Source: Kibdelosporangium sp. MJ126-NF4 (GTDB lineage Bacteria; Actinomycetota; Actinomycetes; Mycobacteriales; Pseudonocardiaceae). From it: a stretch of DNA of 64,000 bases. Of the stretch, positions 57,368 to 64,000 are shown piece by piece. The position numbers were made by a program, and so were the translations under genes. The notes below the pieces were generated by a model, which was not told the origin of the DNA, made no database searches, and saw only the letters and a list, made by a program, of their open reading frames with translations. Location: positions 248,001 to 312,000 of the forward strand of contig NZ_CDME01000002.1 in NCBI RefSeq assembly GCF_000826545.1, given 5' to 3'. Numbering within the stretch: the first letter of the stretch is position 1; each line of letters begins with the position of its first letter.

Positions 57368-59524
57368 ATGAGGTTCTATGTCCTTGGTCAGCTCGAAATA
57401 GTGGCCAGTCGCGGTCCCGTGGCCATCAGGGCCAAACGACTGCGCGCGTTACTCGCGATCCTGTTGCTGAACACGGCGCAGGTGGTTCCGATCGACCGGA
57501 TCATCGAAGGGATCTGGCCGGACCAGCCGCCGCGCTCGGCGCTGGAGAACGTCCGGACCTACGTCTCCCAGCTCAGACACCTGCTCTGTGCGGCCGACGA
57601 CCGGGAACGGCTGCAGAGCCACCCGGGCGGATACCGGCTGCTGGTCGATCCGGAGGAGCTCGACCTGCTCCGGTTCACCACGCTGGTCGCCGACGGCAGG
57701 CAGGCGCTGCAGTCCGGTGACCACTCCGGCGCGGCGGTGTTGCTCGGCGAGGCGATCGACCTGTGGCGTGGCGCGCCGCTGCCCGAACTGGAACTCGGGC
57801 CGACGATCCGGGCCAAGACCGTGGCGTTGGAGGAACAGCGGTGGCAGGTCCAGGTCGACTGGATCACCGCACGGCTCACCCTCGGCGAGCACGCGGAGCT
57901 GGTGGCCGTCCTCCGCGAACTGATCGGTGAACGGTCGCTGGACGAGCGGCTGTGGTGCTGCCTGGTGACCGCGTTGTACGCGATGGGCCGCACCGGCGAG
58001 GCGCTGTCGGCCTTCGCCGAAGCCCGGCAGGTCTTCATCACCGAACTGGGGATCGAACCCGGACCGGAACTGCGCCGAGTCCAGGCGGCTGTCCTCGGCG
58101 GCGAGGAGATCCACGGCGGTCCGAGACTGAGCGGCGCGCCGAGCGTCAGCGGGACGCCCCACCAGTTACCCGCCGGGGGAACCGGTTTCGTCGGCCGCAC
58201 GGAGGAACACGAGCGAGTGCGTGAACTGGTGGAGAACCACCAGCACCAGGCGATCCTGTTCTCCGGCCCACCCGGCGTCGGCAAGACCGCCAGCGCCATC
58301 GCGACGTCGACCGCGGTCGGCTCGACCTTCGCGGACGGCCAGCTCTTCCTGGATCTGCGGGGATCGAGCGGCGAGTCGGTGAACCCCGCCGACGCTGTGG
58401 GCTTGCTGCTCGGTGGACTGGGCGTCACGCCGGATGCCGTGCCCGACAACCCCGAACGCCGCATCACGCTGTACCGGACACTCTTGGCGGAGCGCCGCAT
58501 GCTGGTGTTGCTCGACGACGCCGCGGACACCGCCCAGGTGCTGCCGTTGCTTCCCGGCCCCGGGCACAGCCTGGTGGTCGTGACCAGCCGCCGGTGGCTC
58601 GCCGGTGTCGAATCGGCCGCGCACTTGCACCTGGAGCCGTTGAGCCACACCGAAGCGCTGACCATGTTGGCCGGTGTCATCGGCCAACGGCGCGTGGACG
58701 ACGAACGCGCGGCGGCGGAGCAGATCGTCGAAGCGTGCGGCAGGCTCCCGGCCGCGATCCGCATCGCCGCCGCTCGGCTGGCCGCACGGCCGAGGCACTC
58801 GCTGCAGGTACTCGCCGAGCGGCTGGCCGTTCCCGCACTGGTACTGGACGAGCTCATTGTGGACGGACTGTCCGTACGGCGGCTGTTCGAAGTCAGTTAC
58901 CAGGGCCTGGCCCCGCGCACCCGTGCGTGCTTCCGGATGCTCAGCCAGTTCGACGCCGAGCACATCACCGCGGACGGTCTCGGCGAGTTGCTGCGCCTGC
59001 CGGTGCACGAGGCGGACCGGGAGCTGGAACGCCTGCTCCACGAAGGGCTGCTGAGTCCCGGATCCACCGACGACGGAGTCCCGAACTACCACATGCCGGT
59101 CGTGCTGCACACCTTCGCCCAGGAGAGGTACGCCGTCGAAGGGCCCGTGCTCCGGTCGGTGACCGGCATCGACACCAGAGGCCGGGCACGGACGTGGGCG
59201 AGACCGCGGATCGACCGGCGACTGATCGACACGGAGAGAAGAGGACGCATGAACGGCGAGCAGGAGATCTGCCAGCTCATCGAGAACCTGTTGGCGAGCC
59301 AGGGCAGGGCGGACGAGAACCTCGTGGTGACACCGCGGACCTCGCTGGCGGACGACGGTCTCGCGCTCACGTCGCTCGAGCTGGTCCGGCTGCTGGTGAG
59401 CCTGGAGGAGCGGATGGACGTCGAGCTGGACGACGTGGCGATCATGAACGCCAGCTTCGACAATGTCGGCGACATCCTCGCGCTGGTCGGCGCCTCGCGG
59501 ACGCCGACCGGCCGGGCGGGATGA
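57368..59524 (+). CDS. SARP activator with NB-ARC domain, in frame with a C-terminal carrier domain
   Basis: 718 codons without a stop. Residues 1-95: OmpR-type winged helix ('AIRAKRLRALLAILLLNTAQVVPIDRIIEGIWPDQPPRSALENVRTYVSQLRHLL'). Residues 100-245: BTAD ('LYAMGRTGEALSAFAEARQVFITELGIEPGPEL'). From about 270: NB-ARC ATPase with P-loop 'GPPGVGKTASA' near residue 300 and 'MLVLLDDAADTAQVLPLLPG'. It ends near residue 627, without TPRs, where an ACP Met begins. It probably binds the 11-bp-phased heptamers at the three divergent promoters. ATG 57368 is preferred over upstream in-frame codons, which run through the antisense VOC gene. Confidence 0.85.
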   Translation: MRFYVLGQLEIVASRGPVAIRAKRLRALLAILLLNTAQVVPIDRIIEGIWPDQPPRSALENVRTYVSQLRHLLCAADDRERLQSHPGGYRLLVDPEELDLLRFTTLVADGRQALQSGDHSGAAVLLGEAIDLWRGAPLPELELGPTIRAKTVALEEQRWQVQVDWITARLTLGEHAELVAVLRELIGERSLDERLWCCLVTALYAMGRTGEALSAFAEARQVFITELGIEPGPELRRVQAAVLGGEEIHGGPRLSGAPSVSGTPHQLPAGGTGFVGRTEEHERVRELVENHQHQAILFSGPPGVGKTASAIATSTAVGSTFADGQLFLDLRGSSGESVNPADAVGLLLGGLGVTPDAVPDNPERRITLYRTLLAERRMLVLLDDAADTAQVLPLLPGPGHSLVVVTSRRWLAGVESAAHLHLEPLSHTEALTMLAGVIGQRRVDDERAAAEQIVEACGRLPAAIRIAAARLAARPRHSLQVLAERLAVPALVLDELIVDGLSVRRLFEVSYQGLAPRTRACFRMLSQFDAEHITADGLGELLRLPVHEADRELERLLHEGLLSPGSTDDGVPNYHMPVVLHTFAQERYAVEGPVLRSVTGIDTRGRARTWARPRIDRRLIDTERRGRMNGEQEICQLIENLLASQGRADENLVVTPRTSLADDGLALTSLELVRLLVSLEERMDVELDDVAIMNASFDNVGDILALVGASRTPTGRAG
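59249..59524 (+). CDS. Acyl/peptidyl carrier protein at the end of the SARP frame
   Basis: 91 residues from ATG 59249, which has its own strong ribosome site (AGAAGAGGA, 59237-59245). The carrier motif is 'DDGLALTSLELVRLLVSLEERMDVEL' with Ser42. It is in frame with the SARP gene and no stop separates them, so it is either the tail of a SARP-ACP fusion or a separately initiated protein. Its stop overlaps the TrpB-ligase ATG (59521), suggesting it carries the product of that ligase. Confidence 0.82.
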   Translation: MNGEQEICQLIENLLASQGRADENLVVTPRTSLADDGLALTSLELVRLLVSLEERMDVELDDVAIMNASFDNVGDILALVGASRTPTGRAG

Positions 59525-62367
59525 GCATGACGCTGCCGCAGGCGTGGTACAACGCTCTCCCCGACCTGGATCTCGACCTCCCGCCTGATGTTTCCGGCGC
59601 GCGGGGCACACGGTCGGGGATCTCGGTCCCGGCGGCTCTGATCCGCCAGGAGATGAGCCGCAAGCGGTGGCTGCCCATTCCGGACGAGGTGCTGGCCCGG
59701 TACCGGCAGTGGCGGCCGACGCCACTGCGCCGGGCGCTGGCGTTCGAACAGTCGCTGGGCACGCGGTGCCGGATCTACTACAAGTACGAGGGCGGCAACC
59801 TCAGCGGCAGCCACAAGCTGAACACCGCCGTGGCGCAGGCGTTCTACTACCGCGCGGCCGGTGCCGAGCGGCTGACCGTCGGCACCGGCGCGGGCCAGTG
59901 GGGAACGGCCGTCGCCGCGGCGTGCTCGATGTTCGGACTCGGCTGCGGTGTCCACATGGTCCGCTCGAGCTACGAGGCCAAGCCGTACCGCCGCACAATG
60001 ATGGAACTGCTCGGCGCGTCCGTGCAGGCCAGCCCGAGTGCGAGCACCTCGGTCGGCCGTGCCGCCATCGACCAGGACGGCACCGATCAGGATGGCAGCC
60101 TGTCGGTCGCGCTCGCCGAGGCACTGGTGGACGCCGACCAGGACGGCTCGTACTTCTGCACCGGCAGCGGCGAGACCTACTCACTCCTGCACCAGACCGT
60201 GATCGGCCTCGAAGCGAAGGACCAACTGGCGGAGTTCGGGGACACCGCGGACGTGGTGATCGCGTCACTCGGTGGCGGCAGCAACTTCGGCGGCCTGGCG
60301 CTGCCGTTTCTCGGCGCGGCCGCACGAGGCGAACGGTCCGTGCGATGCGTGTCCGTCGAGCCTGCGGCGTGCCCCAAACTCACGCGCGGACGGTACGCCT
60401 ACGACTACACCGACGCGTCGAAGCAGACGCCGTTGCAGAAGATGTACACGTTGGGCCACACCTTCGCGCCGCCGTCCCTACACGCGGGCGGACTGCGGTA
60501 CCACGCGACGAGCAAACTCGTCAGTGCCTTGCGGCACCACGGGATGATCGAGGCAGTCGCCTATCCGCAGCGCGCGGTGTTCGCCAGCGCGTTGCGGTTC
60601 GCCGCGACGGAAGGTGTGCTGCCCGCACCCGAGAGCGCGCACGCGATACACGGCGCGCTCGTCGAGGCCATGCGCGCTGACGAAGCAGGTCAGCCGAGGT
60701 GCATCGTCGTCGGAGTCAGCGGCCACGGCTACTTCGATCTCGCCGCGTACCAGGCATTCCACGACGGAACCATGGCTGACACCGAGCCGTCGGACGACCA
60801 GATCGCCCAGTCGCTGGCCCGGCTACCGTGCCAACCAGGCCAACCGCAACCAGCCGTCCCGTCGCCCGCTGAGCAGGTACGGCGGTGGGCCGAGCGACAA
60901 CCTCACGACATCGCCGTCATCGACGACGACGGCCGGAGCACCAGGACGTGGACTTGGTGCGAGCTGTCCACGGAGGCCGATCGGCTGGCCAGTGTGCTCG
61001 TCGGCCTCGGTGTCCGTCCTGACGAGCCAGTCGGTCTGAGGTTGCCCAACCGTGGCGAGTCGGCTGTCGCCGCGTTGGCGGTGCTGCGCGCCGGTGCCGC
61101 GTGCTGCCTCCTGCAGCCGTCGCTCGGCATCCCGGAGACCACACAGATGCTCCGCCGGGCGGGGATCCGCGTGCTGGTCGTGGCGCCCGACGATGAGCAC
61201 CGCGCCGCGTGGGGCCCCGCGGTGGAGCACGTCATCACAGTGAACGAGACATCCACCGCCGACGCGCGGCTCCCGTCCCTTGCGGACCGTCTGGGGCAAC
61301 TGGCGTTCACATCCGGTACGACGGGACAGCCCAAACCAGTGCTGCACAAGGCGAGCACGTTGACCTTGGCGGCCAGGGCCGTGGTCGACCGGCTGGGGAT
61401 CACCGCCGCGGACCGCGTGTTCGTACCGTGCCCCATCGCGCACCACAGCGGGTTCCTGTACGGCATGGTCCTGGCCTGGACAGCCGGATGCGCTCAGATC
61501 TACCAGGGACGGTGGGACGCGCGCCGCGCCATCGAGGTCCTCGACCGGCACGGTGCGACATTCGCTCAGGTGGCGCCGCCGATGGTGGTCGACATGCTCA
61601 CCGAGGCCGAACTCGGCGCCCGGCCACCGGAAAGCCTGCGGGCCTGCGTGGTCACCGGCGCGCCGGTACCGGACGCACTGGCCGCCCGAGCCACCGAAGA
61701 ACTGGGCCTGACCATCTGCCGGGCGTGGGGCAGCACCGAGACCTGCATGGGCACACTGTCCGATCCGGCTGATTCATTGTCCACAACAGACGGCCAGCCG
61801 CTGACAGGTGTCCGGATCCGGATCGTCGGACCGGACGGCACGCGGGCGAACGCCGGGACCGAGGGAATCATCGAAGTCCGCGGTCCGTGCCTGTTTCCCG
61901 GACACGGTCTCGGCCCGGAGTTCGACCGGTCGGCGTTCACCGCGGACGGCTGGTACCGCACCGGCGATCTCGGAGTTCTCGACGACAACGGCCGACTGCG
62001 CGTGACCGGGCGACTGGGCGACGTCGTCAACCGCGGCGGTCAGAAAGTCCCGGTGACGATGATCGAGGGGCTGCTGGCCGGGCACGGCTCAGTGGCCGAC
62101 GTCGCCATCACCGGCGTGTTCGACGCCCGGCTCGGCGAACGTGCCTGCGCGTTCGTGGTGCTGCGGCCTGGCGCGCGGCTCACCCTCGCCGACATCCGGC
62201 ACTACCTCGACGCGCGAGGTGTGACCAGGCACTACTGGCCCGAACGACTGGAGGTGATCGACCGCCTGCCGCGCAACGAAGCGGGCAAGGTGCGCAAGCC
62301 CGCGCTGCGCCGATCTGTTGACCACCTCGCGCTACTGGGAGAGGAGACCGGCAGCAATGCTCGATGA
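59521..62367 (+). CDS. TrpB-like PLP enzyme fused to an AMP-dependent ligase
   Basis: 948 residues. Residues 1-425 are a tryptophan-synthase-beta-like fold II enzyme, closest in pattern to the TrpB2 group: PLP Lys99 in 'LSGSHKLNTAVAQAFYYRAAG', 'GTGAGQWGTAVAAACSMFGLG', and phosphate loop 'SLGGGSNFGG'. Residues about 445-945 are an AMP-binding ligase: 'LAFTSGTTGQPKPVLHKAS', 'ICRAWGSTETCMGTL', 'WYRTGDLGVLDDNGRLRVTGRLGDVVNRGGQKV' and 'NEAGKVRKPAL'. The first half could add a nucleophile to serine or aminoacrylate to make an unusual amino acid, which the second half then activates for the adjacent ACP. Overlaps the ACP stop. Confidence 0.85.
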   Translation: MSMTLPQAWYNALPDLDLDLPPDVSGARGTRSGISVPAALIRQEMSRKRWLPIPDEVLARYRQWRPTPLRRALAFEQSLGTRCRIYYKYEGGNLSGSHKLNTAVAQAFYYRAAGAERLTVGTGAGQWGTAVAAACSMFGLGCGVHMVRSSYEAKPYRRTMMELLGASVQASPSASTSVGRAAIDQDGTDQDGSLSVALAEALVDADQDGSYFCTGSGETYSLLHQTVIGLEAKDQLAEFGDTADVVIASLGGGSNFGGLALPFLGAAARGERSVRCVSVEPAACPKLTRGRYAYDYTDASKQTPLQKMYTLGHTFAPPSLHAGGLRYHATSKLVSALRHHGMIEAVAYPQRAVFASALRFAATEGVLPAPESAHAIHGALVEAMRADEAGQPRCIVVGVSGHGYFDLAAYQAFHDGTMADTEPSDDQIAQSLARLPCQPGQPQPAVPSPAEQVRRWAERQPHDIAVIDDDGRSTRTWTWCELSTEADRLASVLVGLGVRPDEPVGLRLPNRGESAVAALAVLRAGAACCLLQPSLGIPETTQMLRRAGIRVLVVAPDDEHRAAWGPAVEHVITVNETSTADARLPSLADRLGQLAFTSGTTGQPKPVLHKASTLTLAARAVVDRLGITAADRVFVPCPIAHHSGFLYGMVLAWTAGCAQIYQGRWDARRAIEVLDRHGATFAQVAPPMVVDMLTEAELGARPPESLRACVVTGAPVPDALAARATEELGLTICRAWGSTETCMGTLSDPADSLSTTDGQPLTGVRIRIVGPDGTRANAGTEGIIEVRGPCLFPGHGLGPEFDRSAFTADGWYRTGDLGVLDDNGRLRVTGRLGDVVNRGGQKVPVTMIEGLLAGHGSVADVAITGVFDARLGERACAFVVLRPGARLTLADIRHYLDARGVTRHYWPERLEVIDRLPRNEAGKVRKPALRRSVDHLALLGEETGSNAR

Positions 62368-63364
62368 ACAGGACATCGTGGACATGCTTCAGCTCAGGGG
62401 GACCGACCAGGAGCAGCTGTTCGCCGCCGCGCGCGACCGGCGGCAGGAGGTGTTCGGCGACGAGGTGGTCGTGCGCGGTGTCACCGAGATCGCCAACCAG
62501 TGCCGCGTGAACTGCCAGTTCTGTCCGATGCGGCGGGAGAACACCCGGCACAACGACGGGTTCCGGCTGACCGCGGACGACCTGGTCGACGCGGGCCGGA
62601 CCGTGCACGCCAACGACATCAACGTGGTGTTCTTCCAAGGTGGTGAGATCCCGCAGACCACCCGCGTGGTCGGCGAGGCGCTGCCCCGCATCCGCGAACT
62701 GTACGACGACGACGTGGAGATCCTGCTCAACCTGGGCAACAAGTCCCACGACGAGTACGCCTACCTGCGCGACCAGGGCGCGACGAGCTACATCATCAAG
62801 CACGAGACCAGCGATCCGGAGCTGAACGAGCGGATGCGGTTCGAAACGCTCGAGTCCCGGCTGGACTGCATGCGTGACCTGCTGGACCTGGGCTACTGGG
62901 TCGGGACCGGCGCCATCACCGGCCTGCCGGGCCAGAGCCTGGCCAGCATCGCCCGTGACATCCTGCTGGCCAGGGACATCGGCGCGCACATGTGCAGCGT
63001 GTCGCCGTTCGTGCCCGCACCGGACACCCCGCTGTCCGACCACCCGCCCGGCGACGTCGAGGTCGCGCTGAACGCGCTCGCGGCCAGCAGGCTGGTCGAG
63101 CCGAACTGGCTGATCCCGTCGGTCAGCGCGCTGGCCAAGAACCAGGAAGGCGGCCAGTACCGTGGTTTCGCCGCGGGCGCGAACGTGATGACGGTCAACT
63201 TCACGCCGCCCGAGCAGCGCGACCGCTACCTGATCTACGGCAAGGACCGGTTCGTCGTCCGCCGCGACTACGCGTCCGGCCTGATCGCGGGCACCGGCCT
63301 GCGGCCGCGCAAGTCGGTCTTCGCCGGGCGGGAACCGGCACCGCGCAAGGAGTTCATCCCGTGA
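62357..63364 (+). CDS. Radical SAM enzyme, HydE/PylB/BioB-like
   Basis: 335 residues from ATG 62357 (GAGGAGACC upstream); it overlaps the end of the fusion gene by 11 bp. The cluster motif is Cys49-x3-Cys53-x2-Cys56 in 'EIANQCRVNCQFCPMRREN'. 'FFQGGEIPQTTRVVGEALPRIRELYDDDVEILLNLGNKSHDEYAYLRDQGA' and 'GTGAITGLPGQSLASIARDILLARDIGAHMCSVSPFVPAPDTPL' match the HydE/PylB type of TIM barrel. PylB rearranges lysine to methylornithine, so an amino-acid mutase or C-C cleaving role is plausible. Confidence 0.84.
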   Translation: MLDEQDIVDMLQLRGTDQEQLFAAARDRRQEVFGDEVVVRGVTEIANQCRVNCQFCPMRRENTRHNDGFRLTADDLVDAGRTVHANDINVVFFQGGEIPQTTRVVGEALPRIRELYDDDVEILLNLGNKSHDEYAYLRDQGATSYIIKHETSDPELNERMRFETLESRLDCMRDLLDLGYWVGTGAITGLPGQSLASIARDILLARDIGAHMCSVSPFVPAPDTPLSDHPPGDVEVALNALAASRLVEPNWLIPSVSALAKNQEGGQYRGFAAGANVMTVNFTPPEQRDRYLIYGKDRFVVRRDYASGLIAGTGLRPRKSVFAGREPAPRKEFIP

Positions 63365-64000
63365 CCGGCGAACTGCCGACGTCGATCGCGCCCACGCAGG
63401 AGATGCAGTGGGAGCTGATGTACGCGCTGTCCCCGTCGGATCCCGGCGCGTCGCGTGTCCTGATCGTGGACAACCGGTATCTGGACGGTCCGCTCGACCG
63501 CGCGGCGATGCAGGCCGCCTTCGCCGACGTGATCGCACGCCAGGACGCGCTCAGGCTCACCTTCGCCGCTGTGGCGCCGGATCCGACCGTGGTCATCGAG
63601 GACCGGATCGAACCGCCGGTCGAGTTCCTCGACCTGTCCGGCCTGCCGGAGACCGTCCAGACGACACGGATCCAGGAGTTGGCGTACCAGGAGAACCGTC
63701 GCCGCTTCGACCTCGGCGGGCCGCTCTGGCACGCCTGGGTGGTCCGGCTCAGCGACGAGACCTGCCTGGTGAACGTGTCGTTCTCGCATGTGATCGCGGA
63801 CGGCGCGGCGTGCGACGTGTTCATGCACGACCTGCTGGCGGCCTACCAGGCACGCACCGGGGAAGGCCCAGGCTGGACAGCCGACGCGCCGACGTTCGCC
63901 GAGATCCACGCCATGCAGACGCGACGCTTCGAGGCACGGTCGGACAAGCTGGAGCACTGGCGGTCCACGCTCGCGCCGGTGCCCCAGAATCCGGACTTCA
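63361..64000 (+). CDS. Free-standing NRPS condensation-domain protein (2), truncated by window end
   Basis: 213 codons visible from GTG 63361, which overlaps the radical SAM stop (GTGA). 'IAPTQEMQWELMYALSPSDPGASRVLIVDN' parallels the start of the condensation protein at 33024-34418, and the active site is again Ser-His-Val-Ile-Ala-Asp-Gly (142-148). The two are clearly paralogous. The 3' part lies beyond the window. Confidence 0.82.
   Translation, partial: MTGELPTSIAPTQEMQWELMYALSPSDPGASRVLIVDNRYLDGPLDRAAMQAAFADVIARQDALRLTFAAVAPDPTVVIEDRIEPPVEFLDLSGLPETVQTTRIQELAYQENRRRFDLGGPLWHAWVVRLSDETCLVNVSFSHVIADGAACDVFMHDLLAAYQARTGEGPGWTADAPTFAEIHAMQTRRFEARSDKLEHWRSTLAPVPQNPDF

Noticed and set aside
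1..64000. CRISPR arrays, tRNA/rRNA genes, insertion sequences, attachment sites
   Set aside because: No repeat-spacer pattern, cloverleaf sequence, transposase or integrase gene was recognised anywhere in the window.
1..64000. Modular PKS or multidomain NRPS genes
   Set aside because: Only single adenylation, carrier and condensation units are present; no ketosynthase or multimodular protein was seen.

Overview
This is a high-GC actinobacterial chromosome segment. The family mix (DUF6292, DUF6766, LmbU-type and SARP regulators, CmtR/KmtR-like metal sensors, many GTG/TTG starts, ATGA-coupled genes) suggests a Pseudonocardiaceae-type actinomycete. No database search was possible, so product names rest on motifs, length and neighbourhood.

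Left part (1 to about 25.5 kb) is an ordinary accessory/housekeeping mixture. It holds a GNAT fragment, an NmrA-like reductase divergent from a LysR regulator, a RibD/DHFR-like protein, a secreted SRPBCC protein and a large TPR-CHAT protease-like protein. Next comes a metal/stress stretch: cmtR plus transporter, a membrane aminoacyl-phospholipid synthase-like protein, a cation diffusion facilitator, hemerythrin, a lipoprotein and DUF6766. It is followed by an HhH endonuclease, a HesB-like protein, an alpha/beta hydrolase, a P450 divergent from a TetR regulator with a clear inverted-repeat operator, a DUF4239 protein, two CNNM/CBS proteins, and an MFS exporter with a His-rich tail under a KmtR-like ArsR sensor. 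Two decayed genes sit here: an amidase tail and a DUF1963 gene.

Right part (about 25.9 kb to the window end, and running past it) is a large specialised-metabolite cluster with an unusual combination of chemistries. (1) A set resembling the 4-alkyl-L-proline (APD) route of lincosamides, pyrrolobenzodiazepines and hormaomycin: heme tyrosine hydroxylase-like, L-DOPA-dioxygenase-like VOC protein, gamma-glutamyltransferase homologue, F420-dependent reductase, methyltransferases and an LmbU regulator. (2) A sugar-phosphate cyclase of the 2-epi-5-epi-valiolone-synthase type, two DegT aminotransferases and a glycosyltransferase, suggesting an aminocyclitol. (3) Carrier-bound amino acid chemistry: three AMP-forming ligase/adenylation units, three carrier domains, a BtrK/VinO-type PLP decarboxylase, two acyl-CoA-dehydrogenase-like proteins, two BtrH-like proteins (one fused to a carrier domain), an ATP-grasp ligase, a phosphopantetheinyl transferase and two free-standing condensation proteins. 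(4) A LanB-type (PEARL-like) tRNA-dependent ligase, two radical SAM enzymes, a proline-hydroxylase-like dioxygenase, a P450, and a TrpB-like enzyme fused to an AMP ligase.

The strongest new signal is regulatory. All three divergent promoter regions of the cluster (around 29.1, 35.75 and 47.45 kb) carry, in both directions, 7-bp TGTATGG-like repeats at exact 11-bp spacing, ending 8-9 bp before a -10-like hexamer. This is the layout of SARP activator sites, and a SARP gene lies in the cluster at 57.4 kb. The three minus-strand genes served by these sites appear leaderless. The SARP reading frame runs without a stop into a carrier protein, giving either an unprecedented SARP-ACP fusion or an internal translation start.
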